From assembly GCA_030636885.1 (NCBI GenBank), contig DAOVVY010000032.1, positions 1 through 8,089 of the forward strand: a stretch of DNA of 8,089 nt. Reading direction: 5' to 3'. The notes under the pieces are model-generated. The model was not told where the DNA came from and ran no database searches. It saw only the letters and a program-made list of their open reading frames with translations. This DNA is from Candidatus Nanohaloarchaea archaeon. Its GTDB lineage: Archaea; EX4484-52; GLR71. Position 1 is the stretch's first letter, and each line of letters starts with the position of its first letter. Positions 1-6,303 of the stretch are shown here, piece after piece. A program made the position numbers and the translations under genes.

Positions 1-3000
1 GAATAGGATGATGAGGCGTTATCTGTTGCGTATATTGTGATACTGTAAGTTCCTGCATCTTCAATTAAATCATAAAATGTTGTGTTCTTTGAGTTCCCAG
101 AAAGGAGATCAGTTAAATTTGTACTTTGGTTTGTACCACCAATAGAATAGACGATTGAAAGATTGTAAAAGTTACCTGTGTGATTTATCGCATCATATTC
201 ATTTGTGACATTCACTGAAACGTTAAATGATGTATTCTGATTGATACGGCAAGGATAGGAATTGTCACATTTAAACGAAGTTATGTTAAGATTCGGAGTT
301 ATTATTTTTGATGAGGTTCCGTAGTCAATTGAGTCCGAGATTACTTGCCAGTTGTAGACTTTGTCTATTAACTCAACTTTTGATGTTATGTTTGTAATTA
401 AAGATGCTTCTGTTGCTGGACCTGTTAGGTTAAGGTCTATTGAGATTGTGTTGTTGTTAGTGTCAAAGGTTGGTTTTAGTGTGCAGGTACCGACAGAGAC
501 AATACACAGATAAGGTGTTGAATTTGTGTATGCAGGTGCTACGGTATTTGAAGTCTTTGTGTTCGGGGGAATGTAGACCGTTAATGTTGTGTTAGTCATT
601 GTCTTGTTGAAATCGACTGATAAATTTAATTGTGTGGTGGTCTCTGCAAGAGTTGTGTTACTGACCGAATCAAAAATCATTTGGGTTGAAGGTGCAACTG
701 AGATGAAATTAAGATTGATTGTTTGTGAATTGAACAGTTTTGTGTTTCCTAATGTATCATTTATGTAAAGGGCAGATATGCTGTAATTTGTTTTGTTTAT
801 TGTGTCAGTCATTGTTGTTGACCAGGTATCATCTGTGTAATTGTAATTATCTGGAGTAAGAGTATAGTTTGCTTCTGGATAACCTTGGGGGTTAAGTGTC
901 ATGATTGTTGAATTAACACCTATACTGTCAGATAGGTTGACTGAGAATGTTATTGAGTCGCCCGCTAGGATTCGTCTGTTACCATAATTTGGATCTATGT
1001 CAACTGATAGATTGTATGTCGATGCTGTTGGCGGCGTGTTTTTAACAAGGAATGTTGTTGTGGTGTCGTATCCAAAGTTACCCAATGAATCGTTTGCAAT
1101 TATGTTGATTGTGAAAGTTCCGTTCTCTGAACCTGCCACAGTGTAGGTTCCATTGTAGATTGAGGTTGCACTAATTTTAGTCATCTGGATTTGAGAGACG
1201 ATAGCACCAGTTGTGTTTAAAATATAGGCGACAACTGAATCAATTGGTCGGTTGGTATCTGAAACTGTTGCATTGAATTTTATTTCCATACCATCGTTTG
1301 CAATCTGTGGAGTGCGTGTAAAACTTGATAATTGTGGTGGTTCAAAATCGGTGTAAAAAGTTCTACTTTCATGCAATCCAACACCGACATTATTTGTTGA
1401 ATTTATGTAGACCGTACAAGCAATACCTGAAATGTTACAATAGGTACTTACATCAACTAATATGTCTTGACTACATGTCCATGTCTGCCAACCAGATGAT
1501 GATGACCCTTCAATCTTATAGGAACAAGTCTGTCCTTGTGGGTCTGTCTCAGTATGAACCACTGTGAAATCTGAATTGAACCATGTAGTTGCTGCAGGAG
1601 AAGTGAATGATAGTTGAGGCAGACTATTATCTATATTTAGATATAGCAAGGAGGTGTTATTAATATTATCTGCTGCATCTTTTGCGTAAAATTCTATAAG
1701 ACACTCAGTAGTTGATGTGTCATCACAGTTTAATGTGTTAAAGGTGTATAGTTTATCAATACCGCAATCAATTCGACCATAACTGCTCCAGGGTGCGGTG
1801 CTGTTCTTTTTGAATCTTGTATTACAATCAGATATTTGTATTTCATCAGTCATATTATAATTAATACTAATACGTCCTTCATTCCAAGTATTGTTCAACT
1901 GCGTATTGATATATACGTCTGGTTTTATCGAGTCTATGTAGAACCAAGAGGTTTCATTGGCTTGATTTGTTGATTCATCTATCGCAGTGAAATTGATGCT
2001 GTAGTTTCCATCAGACCATGATGAGATGTCTACTTGATTATTAAATATACATTCTTTGCTACTTACACCGATTTTTGCTGAGGAGTTTTGAACACCACTA
2101 CCATTATAAATTGTATAGGAACAGTTGTCAATGTTTCCTGTGTCTTTCTGCGCTTTCAAGTCAAGAGTTAGGCTTGTTGCATTTGTGTAAATCTTGTTGG
2201 GATAAAAGATTATTGCAGAAGGTAAATCATTGTCTATCTGAAATAGATGCGAATTGGTTATGTTGTTTCCTAATGAATCGTTTGAAAATATTGTAATGTT
2301 GAAAGTTCCAGTTGTGTAGTCCGAACTGTTCCAGGAAGATTCCCAGTTGTCTGTGATGTTTAAGCTTCCGTTTGCGATATTTATTTGCGAAGAATTGTAG
2401 ATCATGTAATCTGCATAGGATATTGTGCCATTGTCATGGTCAGTTATATCAGTCAATATGGCAACAATTGAGGTATAGTTCTTTGAGGATTGTGGATTAT
2501 TGACAGTTATTATCGGTGGAGTCTTGTCAATTTTTATCTGCGAAGTCCATCTTGTTGCTTCCACATTCCCAGAATTATCAGTTGAATTATAAAATATCAT
2601 TTTTGTGCATGATTCGCCAACAGGACAAGTTACAGTAACTTCATTACCTTCTGTGTCAGGTGAACATGTGCCGACTGAATCTTCCAAGATACAATAATTA
2701 GTTGTATTACAACCACTCGCGAGGTCTGTGCAGTTAAGAGATATTTGCAGGTCTTGACTTACCCAATCATTTAATGTGTAGTTGTCTTCAGTTGAGGGAG
2801 GGGCGCTGTCAACCATATAGGAATATAGAGATTGTAATATATTTCCAGCCAGATCATAAAGGCGGAATATTATGTTCTTGTTTCCATCATCGACTTCCAA
2901 AAAAGGTTGGAAACTGTAATTTGCATAGGTTTGAGGGTGTGCATCTTGTTGAAATATTTCAGTACCATCAATATCGTATGATAGATGTACGAAATAACGA

Positions 3001-5183
3001 TCATCTGAAACATTTGCAAAAAATTGTGTGTTATGAGTTATATTAGATTGGTTAATAGGTAAAATATTATCTATTTGTGGCAAGACACTATCATAAATTA
3101 TTGTATAAGATAATGAGGCATTTATGTTTCCTGCCTCGTCTTTTGAACGGACATATATTGTTCGTCCACCATCAGAAGTTGAGCAGCCGTAAGTGGTATT
3201 TGTTATGTTGAAGGAATTGTAAGTATAAGTCTCTGTGTTTGAAAAAGGTAACCATGAATCAAATGTTATATCGTTGCATGAAAATGATATGTAATCGGGT
3301 GTGTTAGTGGGTATTTCAAAAGCCATTTCGGGTGTCATGTCATTTGTGTAACCATCATTAGTCTCAATATAGACAGGTATGTCTGGTTTTGTTTTGTCTA
3401 TTGTGACATGAAGAGAGTAATCGAAGACAGAATTATCTGCAAGATCTATTGCATTTAAAGGTATTGTCTTTATGCCAGTTCTCGCCAAATCATCATCTAC
3501 TGAAATATTAAGGCTATAGGTCCCATCACCATCATCATTTAAAAGCTGAGGGTTCTGAAGACCATTGATGTTATAAGTATAAGTATAAAGAGTAAGACTA
3601 ATCTCACCCATATCAACATCTAATGATATGTTATCTCCTGCTTTGTATATGGTATCTGGGTTTGAGAAACCAACAGATATAAATTGTGGAGCAGTCGTGT
3701 CAAGAGTTATTGAGTCTGATGTGTGAGTGGTGTTAATTACACCAGTCTCACTTTTTGCGCGAATATGGATTGTTTTTGGACCATCTGTATCATTGCAACC
3801 ATAAGTAGTATAATCTGCATTTGATAAATCGACATAATAATACCAATAATCTAAATTTTTCCAAACCGTATAGTCGTTAGTAAAATCGATACCATTACAT
3901 GAAAAAGAAATATAATATGTTCCAGAACCCATAAGTTCGGTTATTTTTAGTTGCACATAACTATTGCTTGTGTATTCATCACCATTATTTATTGTTATTT
4001 CCGGGGTCTTTGGGACTGCGCGATCTATGATAAAAGTCTTGTTATCATATTTACCCCAGTGACCTGCGCTGTCTTGACAGTGGACTGATACTGTGTGGGT
4101 GCCGTCATTAAGATTGTATGGTGGGGCGGTTGCATTTAGAGTTATTGTTGCTTCTTCTAAACCTGTGTTAAATTCACCATCTTTTGCGGACAATTGGAAA
4201 TTGTTGCCATCACCTGTATCACTTGTGTTAAAATAAAACTCTGATGCGTTTATTGTTGAGATAAGATCTGTACCCCAACAAGTTGCAGTTATCGTAATAT
4301 TGTCTTTTGTCTTTTCGGGTTCGATTTGATAGATTGTGGTTCGGGGGGTGTAAAGATAATTTATTATGTTGTTCATTAGGGTTGCTCGGGTTTGACGGTT
4401 ATGATAATTATAAGTATAGAATGTAGAATGTACTATCGATTCAAAACCCAGACCGAAATATACGACTTTGTGTGTCGGGAGGTCTGAGGCTGTTGCGATT
4501 GTATTATACAGGAAGTCTATATTTATACCAGTACTATAAGTTGTTAATACATCAAAGAGATTATATGAAATAGAGTCTTCAAACGCAGTAATTCTTGAGA
4601 CTACGGGGTTTGTAGAATGTATATTTGAATCCAATTTGGGTGCAGTAGTAGTTAAAGGATTATTAGTTTCAGAGATATATAAATTATAAATATTGTTTAA
4701 ATCATAACCTATTAACCAGGGATATTGTTTATTATTTACCTTAAATGGTGGATCTTTAATATTCAAATAATTATTAAAAAATGAAGTGTATGAAGTATAT
4801 TGTGTCATACCTGCATATGTGCTGCTCAAGAAAAAAGCACTACCCTCAGCCATATAACTTTCAAGATTAGTTATATCTAGTTCAGTTAGAGTATTTTCGG
4901 ATGTTGTTCCAGTAAACCAAATTACTATGTCATATTCGGACATAGTTTCATAATTTGGTCCGTCTTCTCCAGCCGCAACTTCTGACACATTATAATCCCA
5001 ACCACCGTCATCAAGGGCGTCTCTATAATAGGATTCAAAAGTTCTCCCGCCGTCATCATCGACCAGCAAGATATTAGGTGCTGGAGATGTCGCAAAAGAT
5101 GATGTTTGCAGGCAGATTAATAGGATTAAGATGGTTGAAAAAAATATAGTTTTGTCTCTAATTAAAGACCTATGTCTGTGCAT
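1..5183 (-). CDS. Giant secreted surface protein with Ig-like module array (3' end outside window)
   Basis: An uninterrupted reading frame runs from ATG at 5183-5181 to the window edge: 1727 complete codons, with no stop reached. The start is firm, since an in-frame TAA lies 10-12 bases upstream and a TATA box sits 26 bases before the ATG. Residues 1-31 look like a signal peptide: a basic start, a hydrophobic run at about 13-24, and probable cleavage after SSFA. Residues about 37-290 form a globular domain opening with NILLVDDDGG, resembling the Rossmann/GATase-like domains found on some archaeal and bacterial surface proteins. After that come Ig-like modules whose junctions read like IDKTPP, LDTTAP, IDKTKP, VDSAPP or IDSIKP, near residues 388, 493, 595, 697, 790, 884, 982, 1082, 1182, 1277, 1379 and 1495. 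Most carry a D-x-x-G-N motif (DEAGN, DLAGN, DSLGN). I counted about 75 N-x-S/T sequons, so heavy N-glycosylation is likely. The probable role is an adhesin, S-layer-associated or cell-contact protein; this is inferred from architecture. The C-terminal anchor is not visible. Confidence 0.93.
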   Translation of the reverse strand, partial: MHRHRSLIRDKTIFFSTILILLICLQTSSFATSPAPNILLVDDDGGRTFESYYRDALDDGGWDYNVSEVAAGEDGPNYETMSEYDIVIWFTGTTSENTLTELDITNLESYMAEGSAFFLSSTYAGMTQYTSYTSFFNNYLNIKDPPFKVNNKQYPWLIGYDLNNIYNLYISETNNPLTTTAPKLDSNIHSTNPVVSRITAFEDSISYNLFDVLTTYSTGINIDFLYNTIATASDLPTHKVVYFGLGFESIVHSTFYTYNYHNRQTRATLMNNIINYLYTPRTTIYQIEPEKTKDNITITATCWGTDLISTINASEFYFNTSDTGDGNNFQLSAKDGEFNTGLEEATITLNATAPPYNLNDGTHTVSVHCQDSAGHWGKYDNKTFIIDRAVPKTPEITINNGDEYTSNSYVQLKITELMGSGTYYISFSCNGIDFTNDYTVWKNLDYWYYYVDLSNADYTTYGCNDTDGPKTIHIRAKSETGVINTTHTSDSITLDTTAPQFISVGFSNPDTIYKAGDNISLDVDMGEISLTLYTYTYNINGLQNPQLLNDDGDGTYSLNISVDDDLARTGIKTIPLNAIDLADNSVFDYSLHVTIDKTKPDIPVYIETNDGYTNDMTPEMAFEIPTNTPDYISFSCNDITFDSWLPFSNTETYTYNSFNITNTTYGCSTSDGGRTIYVRSKDEAGNINASLSYTIIYDSVLPQIDNILPINQSNITHNTQFFANVSDDRYFVHLSYDIDGTEIFQQDAHPQTYANYSFQPFLEVDDGNKNIIFRLYDLAGNILQSLYSYMVDSAPPSTEDNYTLNDWVSQDLQISLNCTDLASGCNTTNYCILEDSVGTCSPDTEGNEVTVTCPVGESCTKMIFYNSTDNSGNVEATRWTSQIKIDKTPPIITVNNPQSSKNYTSIVAILTDITDHDNGTISYADYMIYNSSQINIANGSLNITDNWESSWNSSDYTTGTFNITIFSNDSLGNNITNSHLFQIDNDLPSAIIFYPNKIYTNATSLTLDLKAQKDTGNIDNCSYTIYNGSGVQNSSAKIGVSSKECIFNNQVDISSWSDGNYSINFTAIDESTNQANETSWFYIDSIKPDVYINTQLNNTWNEGRISINYNMTDEIQISDCNTRFKKNSTAPWSSYGRIDCGIDKLYTFNTLNCDDTSTTECLIEFYAKDAADNINNTSLLYLNIDNSLPQLSFTSPAATTWFNSDFTVVHTETDPQGQTCSYKIEGSSSSGWQTWTCSQDILVDVSTYCNISGIACTVYINSTNNVGVGLHESRTFYTDFEPPQLSSFTRTPQIANDGMEIKFNATVSDTNRPIDSVVAYILNTTGAIVSQIQMTKISATSIYNGTYTVAGSENGTFTINIIANDSLGNFGYDTTTTFLVKNTPPTASTYNLSVDIDPNYGNRRILAGDSITFSVNLSDSIGVNSTIMTLNPQGYPEANYTLTPDNYNYTDDTWSTTMTDTINKTNYSISALYINDTLGNTKLFNSQTINLNFISVAPSTQMIFDSVSNTTLAETTTQLNLSVDFNKTMTNTTLTVYIPPNTKTSNTVAPAYTNSTPYLCIVSVGTCTLKPTFDTNNNTISIDLNLTGPATEASLITNITSKVELIDKVYNWQVISDSIDYGTSSKIITPNLNITSFKCDNSYPCRINQNTSFNVSVNVTNEYDAINHTGNFYNLSIVYSIGGTNQSTNLTDLLSGNSKNTTFYDLIEDAGTYSITIYATDNASSSY
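688..4023 (-). repeat. Protein-level tandem Ig-like modules, period about 100 residues
   Basis: Twelve inter-module junctions of the form [IVL]D-x-x-x-P inside the giant surface protein lie 93 to 116 residues apart, giving roughly eleven bounded modules plus incomplete ones at either end. Similarity is clearest in protein. At DNA level the best short match I found is 1081-1121 against 2269-2309, with 33 of 41 bases identical; it encodes the GTF-N-I-x-x-NDSLGN segment in two modules. The modules are diverged, not recent duplicates, so this array should not cause assembly collapse. Confidence 0.8.
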
Positions 5184-5205
5184 AGAATATAATTATCAGA
5201 AGAGG

Positions 5206-5213
5206 TATATATA
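5206..5213 (-). promoter_or_regulatory. TATA box of the giant surface protein gene
   Basis: The minus strand reads TATATATA here, centred 26.5 bases before the A of the ATG at 5183. Archaeal TATA boxes lie about 26 bases before the transcription start, so the mRNA is predicted to be leaderless, starting at or within a base or two of the ATG. No Shine-Dalgarno-like sequence lies between box and start, which agrees. This also gives the surface protein a promoter independent of the upstream tRNA and methyltransferase. Confidence 0.75.
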
Positions 5214-5264
5214 GGATGAATTTTTATTTATTTTTTAGGCACCATAACCCGATAATCCTAATCT

Positions 5265-5278
5265 AAAAATCCAGAAAA
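5265..5278 (-). terminator. T-tract terminator after the tRNA gene
   Basis: Directly after the tRNA discriminator base the minus strand carries TTTT (5278-5275) and then TTTTT (5269-5265). Archaeal RNA polymerase terminates at such U-tracts without needing a hairpin, so this is the expected end of the tRNA transcript. The remaining gap to the surface protein promoter (5214-5264) shows an A-rich stretch and no other feature I could support. Confidence 0.6.
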
Positions 5279-5292
5279 TGGGACCCCTGTGA

Positions 5293-5323
5293 CTTCCAGA
5301 GGAAAAGAACAACTTATTCCCGT
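5293..5323 (-). other. tRNA-Pro intron 2, T-loop (position 59/60), 31 bases
   Basis: A complete bulge-helix-bulge fold is visible. The outer helix is the T-stem itself (CTGTG / CACAG). The central helix pairs exon TTCA (5329-5326) with intron TGGA (5298-5295). The bulges are AAA (cut AA|A, after 5324) and AGT (cut AG|T, before 5292). The intron then folds, after one C-C mismatch, as GGGAA / TTCCT, a bulged T, AAG / CTT and a TTGTT loop. Removal restores the consensus T-loop TTCAAAT. Introns at 59/60 are known from some Thermoproteales; the position is rare elsewhere, to my knowledge. Confidence 0.92.
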
Positions 5324-5366
5324 TTTGAACACAGGTCTGAGGACCCCCAGCCCACAAGGATGACCA

Positions 5367-5401
5367 ATGTAGACAATGAAGGCACGATGCCTTCAATCGT
5401 T
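5367..5401 (-). other. tRNA-Pro intron 1, D-loop (after position 17), 35 bases
   Basis: The junctions form a bulge-helix-bulge motif for the archaeal splicing endonuclease. The four-pair central helix joins exon GTAG (5407-5404) to intron CTAC (5372-5369). The 3-base bulges are CTA (cut CT|A, after 5402) and ATT (cut AT|T, before 5366). The inner intron helix is ACGAT / ATTGT, a single bulged T, then GAAGGC / GCCTTC around a five-base loop. An outer exon helix is not evident, as is common for introns at non-canonical sites. Cutting at these points yields D-loop AGCTTGGTCA with every conserved position correct, which independently supports the boundaries. Confidence 0.9.
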
Positions 5402-5430
5402 AGCTACCCTAAGGTCCCACAATACAAATA

Positions 5431-6261
5431 TCAGTCAAGGACTTTTATATCTATTGCGCCGCGGAACTGGCAGACACCGATGTTCCCGCATTTACGTTTG
5501 GCAAGGATCTCTACTTTGCGACCTAAGTCTGCGCATTGTTTCTTTACGGTCTCTTCAAGGTCGTCATAGTCTTCGGCAGGGACGAAAGAATAATAGTTTA
5601 TGATACCGCCTTTTTTTACTTTATCTAGCGCTAGGTCTAAGAATTCGGGTGCATCTTTTGGTGCAGGCATCATGATGCGGTCGAACTTTTCAGTGAAGTT
5701 AGGCACTATGTCTTTGATATCGCCTGTAAAAATCTCAATCTTTCCTTTCAATCGGTTCAGTTTAAGGCTCTCTGCAAAAAGTGCTGTGGCTTCAGGGTTT
5801 ATCTCAACTGCCTTTATCGTGACATCGCGCACTTTGGCAACATTTATCGGGAACGGGCCGATACCTGCAAACATGCAGACGATGGTCTCGCCGTCTTTTA
5901 CCTGCGCAGTTATCCGCTCACGTTCAGTGCCTAATTTTGATGAGAAATATGCTCTTGTCGGGTCGGCTTTGAGTCTGATATTGTTCTCTGAATAAATTGT
6001 GTCTGTCCTGTCACCTATCAAGGTCTCATATTTACCGATCCGATATTTGCCAGAGACATCATCAATCTTTCGCAAGACAACTTTTATGTTCTTGTGGAGT
6101 GCGCAAAGGGTCTCGGCCATCAGCATCTTGTGTTGTTCTATCTCTTTTGGCACCTGGATTATTGCGATGTCGCCTATGATCTCGAAAGCACGATAGATGT
6201 ATCGCTCGTCTTTTTCGGGAATCTTGCCTTTAAGCGCTTCTTTAAGGTTCATAGGACTCAT
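5431..6261 (-). CDS. trm5: tRNA (guanine37-N1)-methyltransferase, Trm5/TYW2 family, D1-less
   Basis: This enzyme transfers methyl from S-adenosylmethionine to N1 of guanine 37 beside the tRNA anticodon, which prevents +1 frameshifting and in tRNA-Phe starts wyosine synthesis. Of 276 residues, about 1-115 match the family's D2 domain (EIIGDIAII near 27-35; DPTRAYFS at 100-107, with the conserved Arg and Phe-Ser; then TERERI). Residues 120-276 are the Rossmann-fold class I methyltransferase: SAM-loop FAGIGPF 131-137, acidic VEINPEA 152-158, GDIKDIV 180-186, and MMPAPKDAPEFL 197-208 where Trm5 usually has an NLP or PLP-type motif. The family's N-terminal D1 domain (about 60 residues in Methanocaldococcus Trm5) is missing. 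ATG 6261 directly follows an in-frame TAA; Met4 (6252) is an equal or better start because a TATA-like box lies 26.5 bases before it. The gene ends 12 bases before tRNA-Pro(GGG), a G37 substrate. TYW2/Taw2 (aminocarboxypropyl transferase) is a relative, less likely given the PKDAPEFL stretch. Confidence 0.88.
   Translation of the reverse strand: MSPMNLKEALKGKIPEKDERYIYRAFEIIGDIAIIQVPKEIEQHKMLMAETLCALHKNIKVVLRKIDDVSGKYRIGKYETLIGDRTDTIYSENNIRLKADPTRAYFSSKLGTERERITAQVKDGETIVCMFAGIGPFPINVAKVRDVTIKAVEINPEATALFAESLKLNRLKGKIEIFTGDIKDIVPNFTEKFDRIMMPAPKDAPEFLDLALDKVKKGGIINYYSFVPAEDYDDLEETVKKQCADLGRKVEILAKRKCGNIGVCQFRGAIDIKVLD
5442..5450 (-). promoter_or_regulatory. TATA box of the tRNA-Pro gene inside the end of trm5
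   Basis: The minus strand reads ATATAAAAG, overlapping the Asp-Ile-Lys codons near residues 271-273 of the methyltransferase. Its core is centred about 28 bases upstream of tRNA G1 (5418), predicting a start at or a few bases before the mature 5' end. The tRNA therefore can be transcribed on its own as well as by readthrough from trm5. Confidence 0.6.
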
Positions 6262-6274
6262 TTAGGGGTGATAT

Positions 6275-6282
6275 ATTTAAAT
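6275..6282. promoter_or_regulatory. Palindromic TATA-like box shared by divergent genes
   Basis: ATTTAAAT reads the same on both strands. Its centre (6278.5) is 25.5 bases from the plus-strand ATG at 6304 and 26.5 bases from Met4 of trm5 (6252), the distance seen for the surface protein gene as well. One box could thus set leaderless starts in both directions. A second AT-rich element, TAATATATT (6292-6300), could instead serve trm5 from ATG 6261 with a short leader, so assignment on the minus strand is not certain. No clear purine-rich BRE stands out to fix a direction. Confidence 0.55.
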
Positions 6283-6303
6283 GATTAAGTGTAATATATT
6301 GAT

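Larger units (their letters stand above)
5279..5418 (-). tRNA. tRNA-Pro(GGG) interrupted by two introns (D-loop and T-loop)
   Basis: Exons are 5418-5402 (17 bases), 5366-5324 (43) and 5292-5279 (14); joined they make 74 bases. Acceptor stem: GGGACCT pairs with GGGTCCC (U7-G66 wobble), discriminator A73, no encoded CCA. Positions 8-9 are TA. D-arm: GGGT / TCCT with loop AGCTTGGTCA, so A14, G15, G18, G19 and A21 are all in place; 10-25 is G-U and 13-22 is a U-U mismatch. Anticodon arm: GTGGG, loop CTGGGGG, TCCTC, with U33, anticodon GGG (5348-5346) and G37; 28-42 is a U-U mismatch. Variable loop AGAC, with C48 matching G15. T-arm: CTGTG / CACAG, five perfect pairs, loop TTCAAAT, the consensus. 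Without splicing the T-stem cannot pair and the acceptor strand lies too far away. G1-C72, A73 and GGG identify proline; the tRNA would decode CCC and CCU. G37 is the site methylated by Trm5, encoded just upstream. Confidence 0.95.

Noticed and set aside
1325..3046. Short plus-strand ORFs of 73-90 codons over the giant gene
   Set aside because: They lie antisense within one continuous 1727-codon reading frame, have cysteine- and histidine-rich nonsense-like composition, and lack promoters.
5319..5335. Contiguous T-arm CCTGT / ACGGG with loop GTTCAAA
   Set aside because: The loop is shifted one base from the consensus and leaves the acceptor strand 30-40 bases away. The spliced T-arm CTGTG / CACAG with TTCAAAT is better in every respect.
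5378..5394. Perfect hairpin GAAGG / CCTTC with a 7-base loop, considered as an anticodon arm (TCG) or a terminator
   Set aside because: The base before TCG is A, not the required U33, and no T-tract follows. It is the stem of intron 1.
5279..5418. RNase P RNA, SRP RNA or 5S rRNA as the identity of the structured intergenic RNA
   Set aside because: Their conserved cores (for example ACAGAA and GCTTAC of RNase P, or the SRP GGAAG/AGCAGC loop) are absent, and the spliced tRNA accounts for every paired segment.
5279..5418. Degenerate tRNA pseudogene
   Set aside because: All stems close after splicing apart from two U-U mismatches, both introns retain cleavable bulges, and a promoter and T-tract are present.
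5360..6288. Plus-strand ORFs opposite trm5 and the tRNA
   Set aside because: They are antisense shadows; the minus strand encodes a recognisable methyltransferase and a foldable tRNA.
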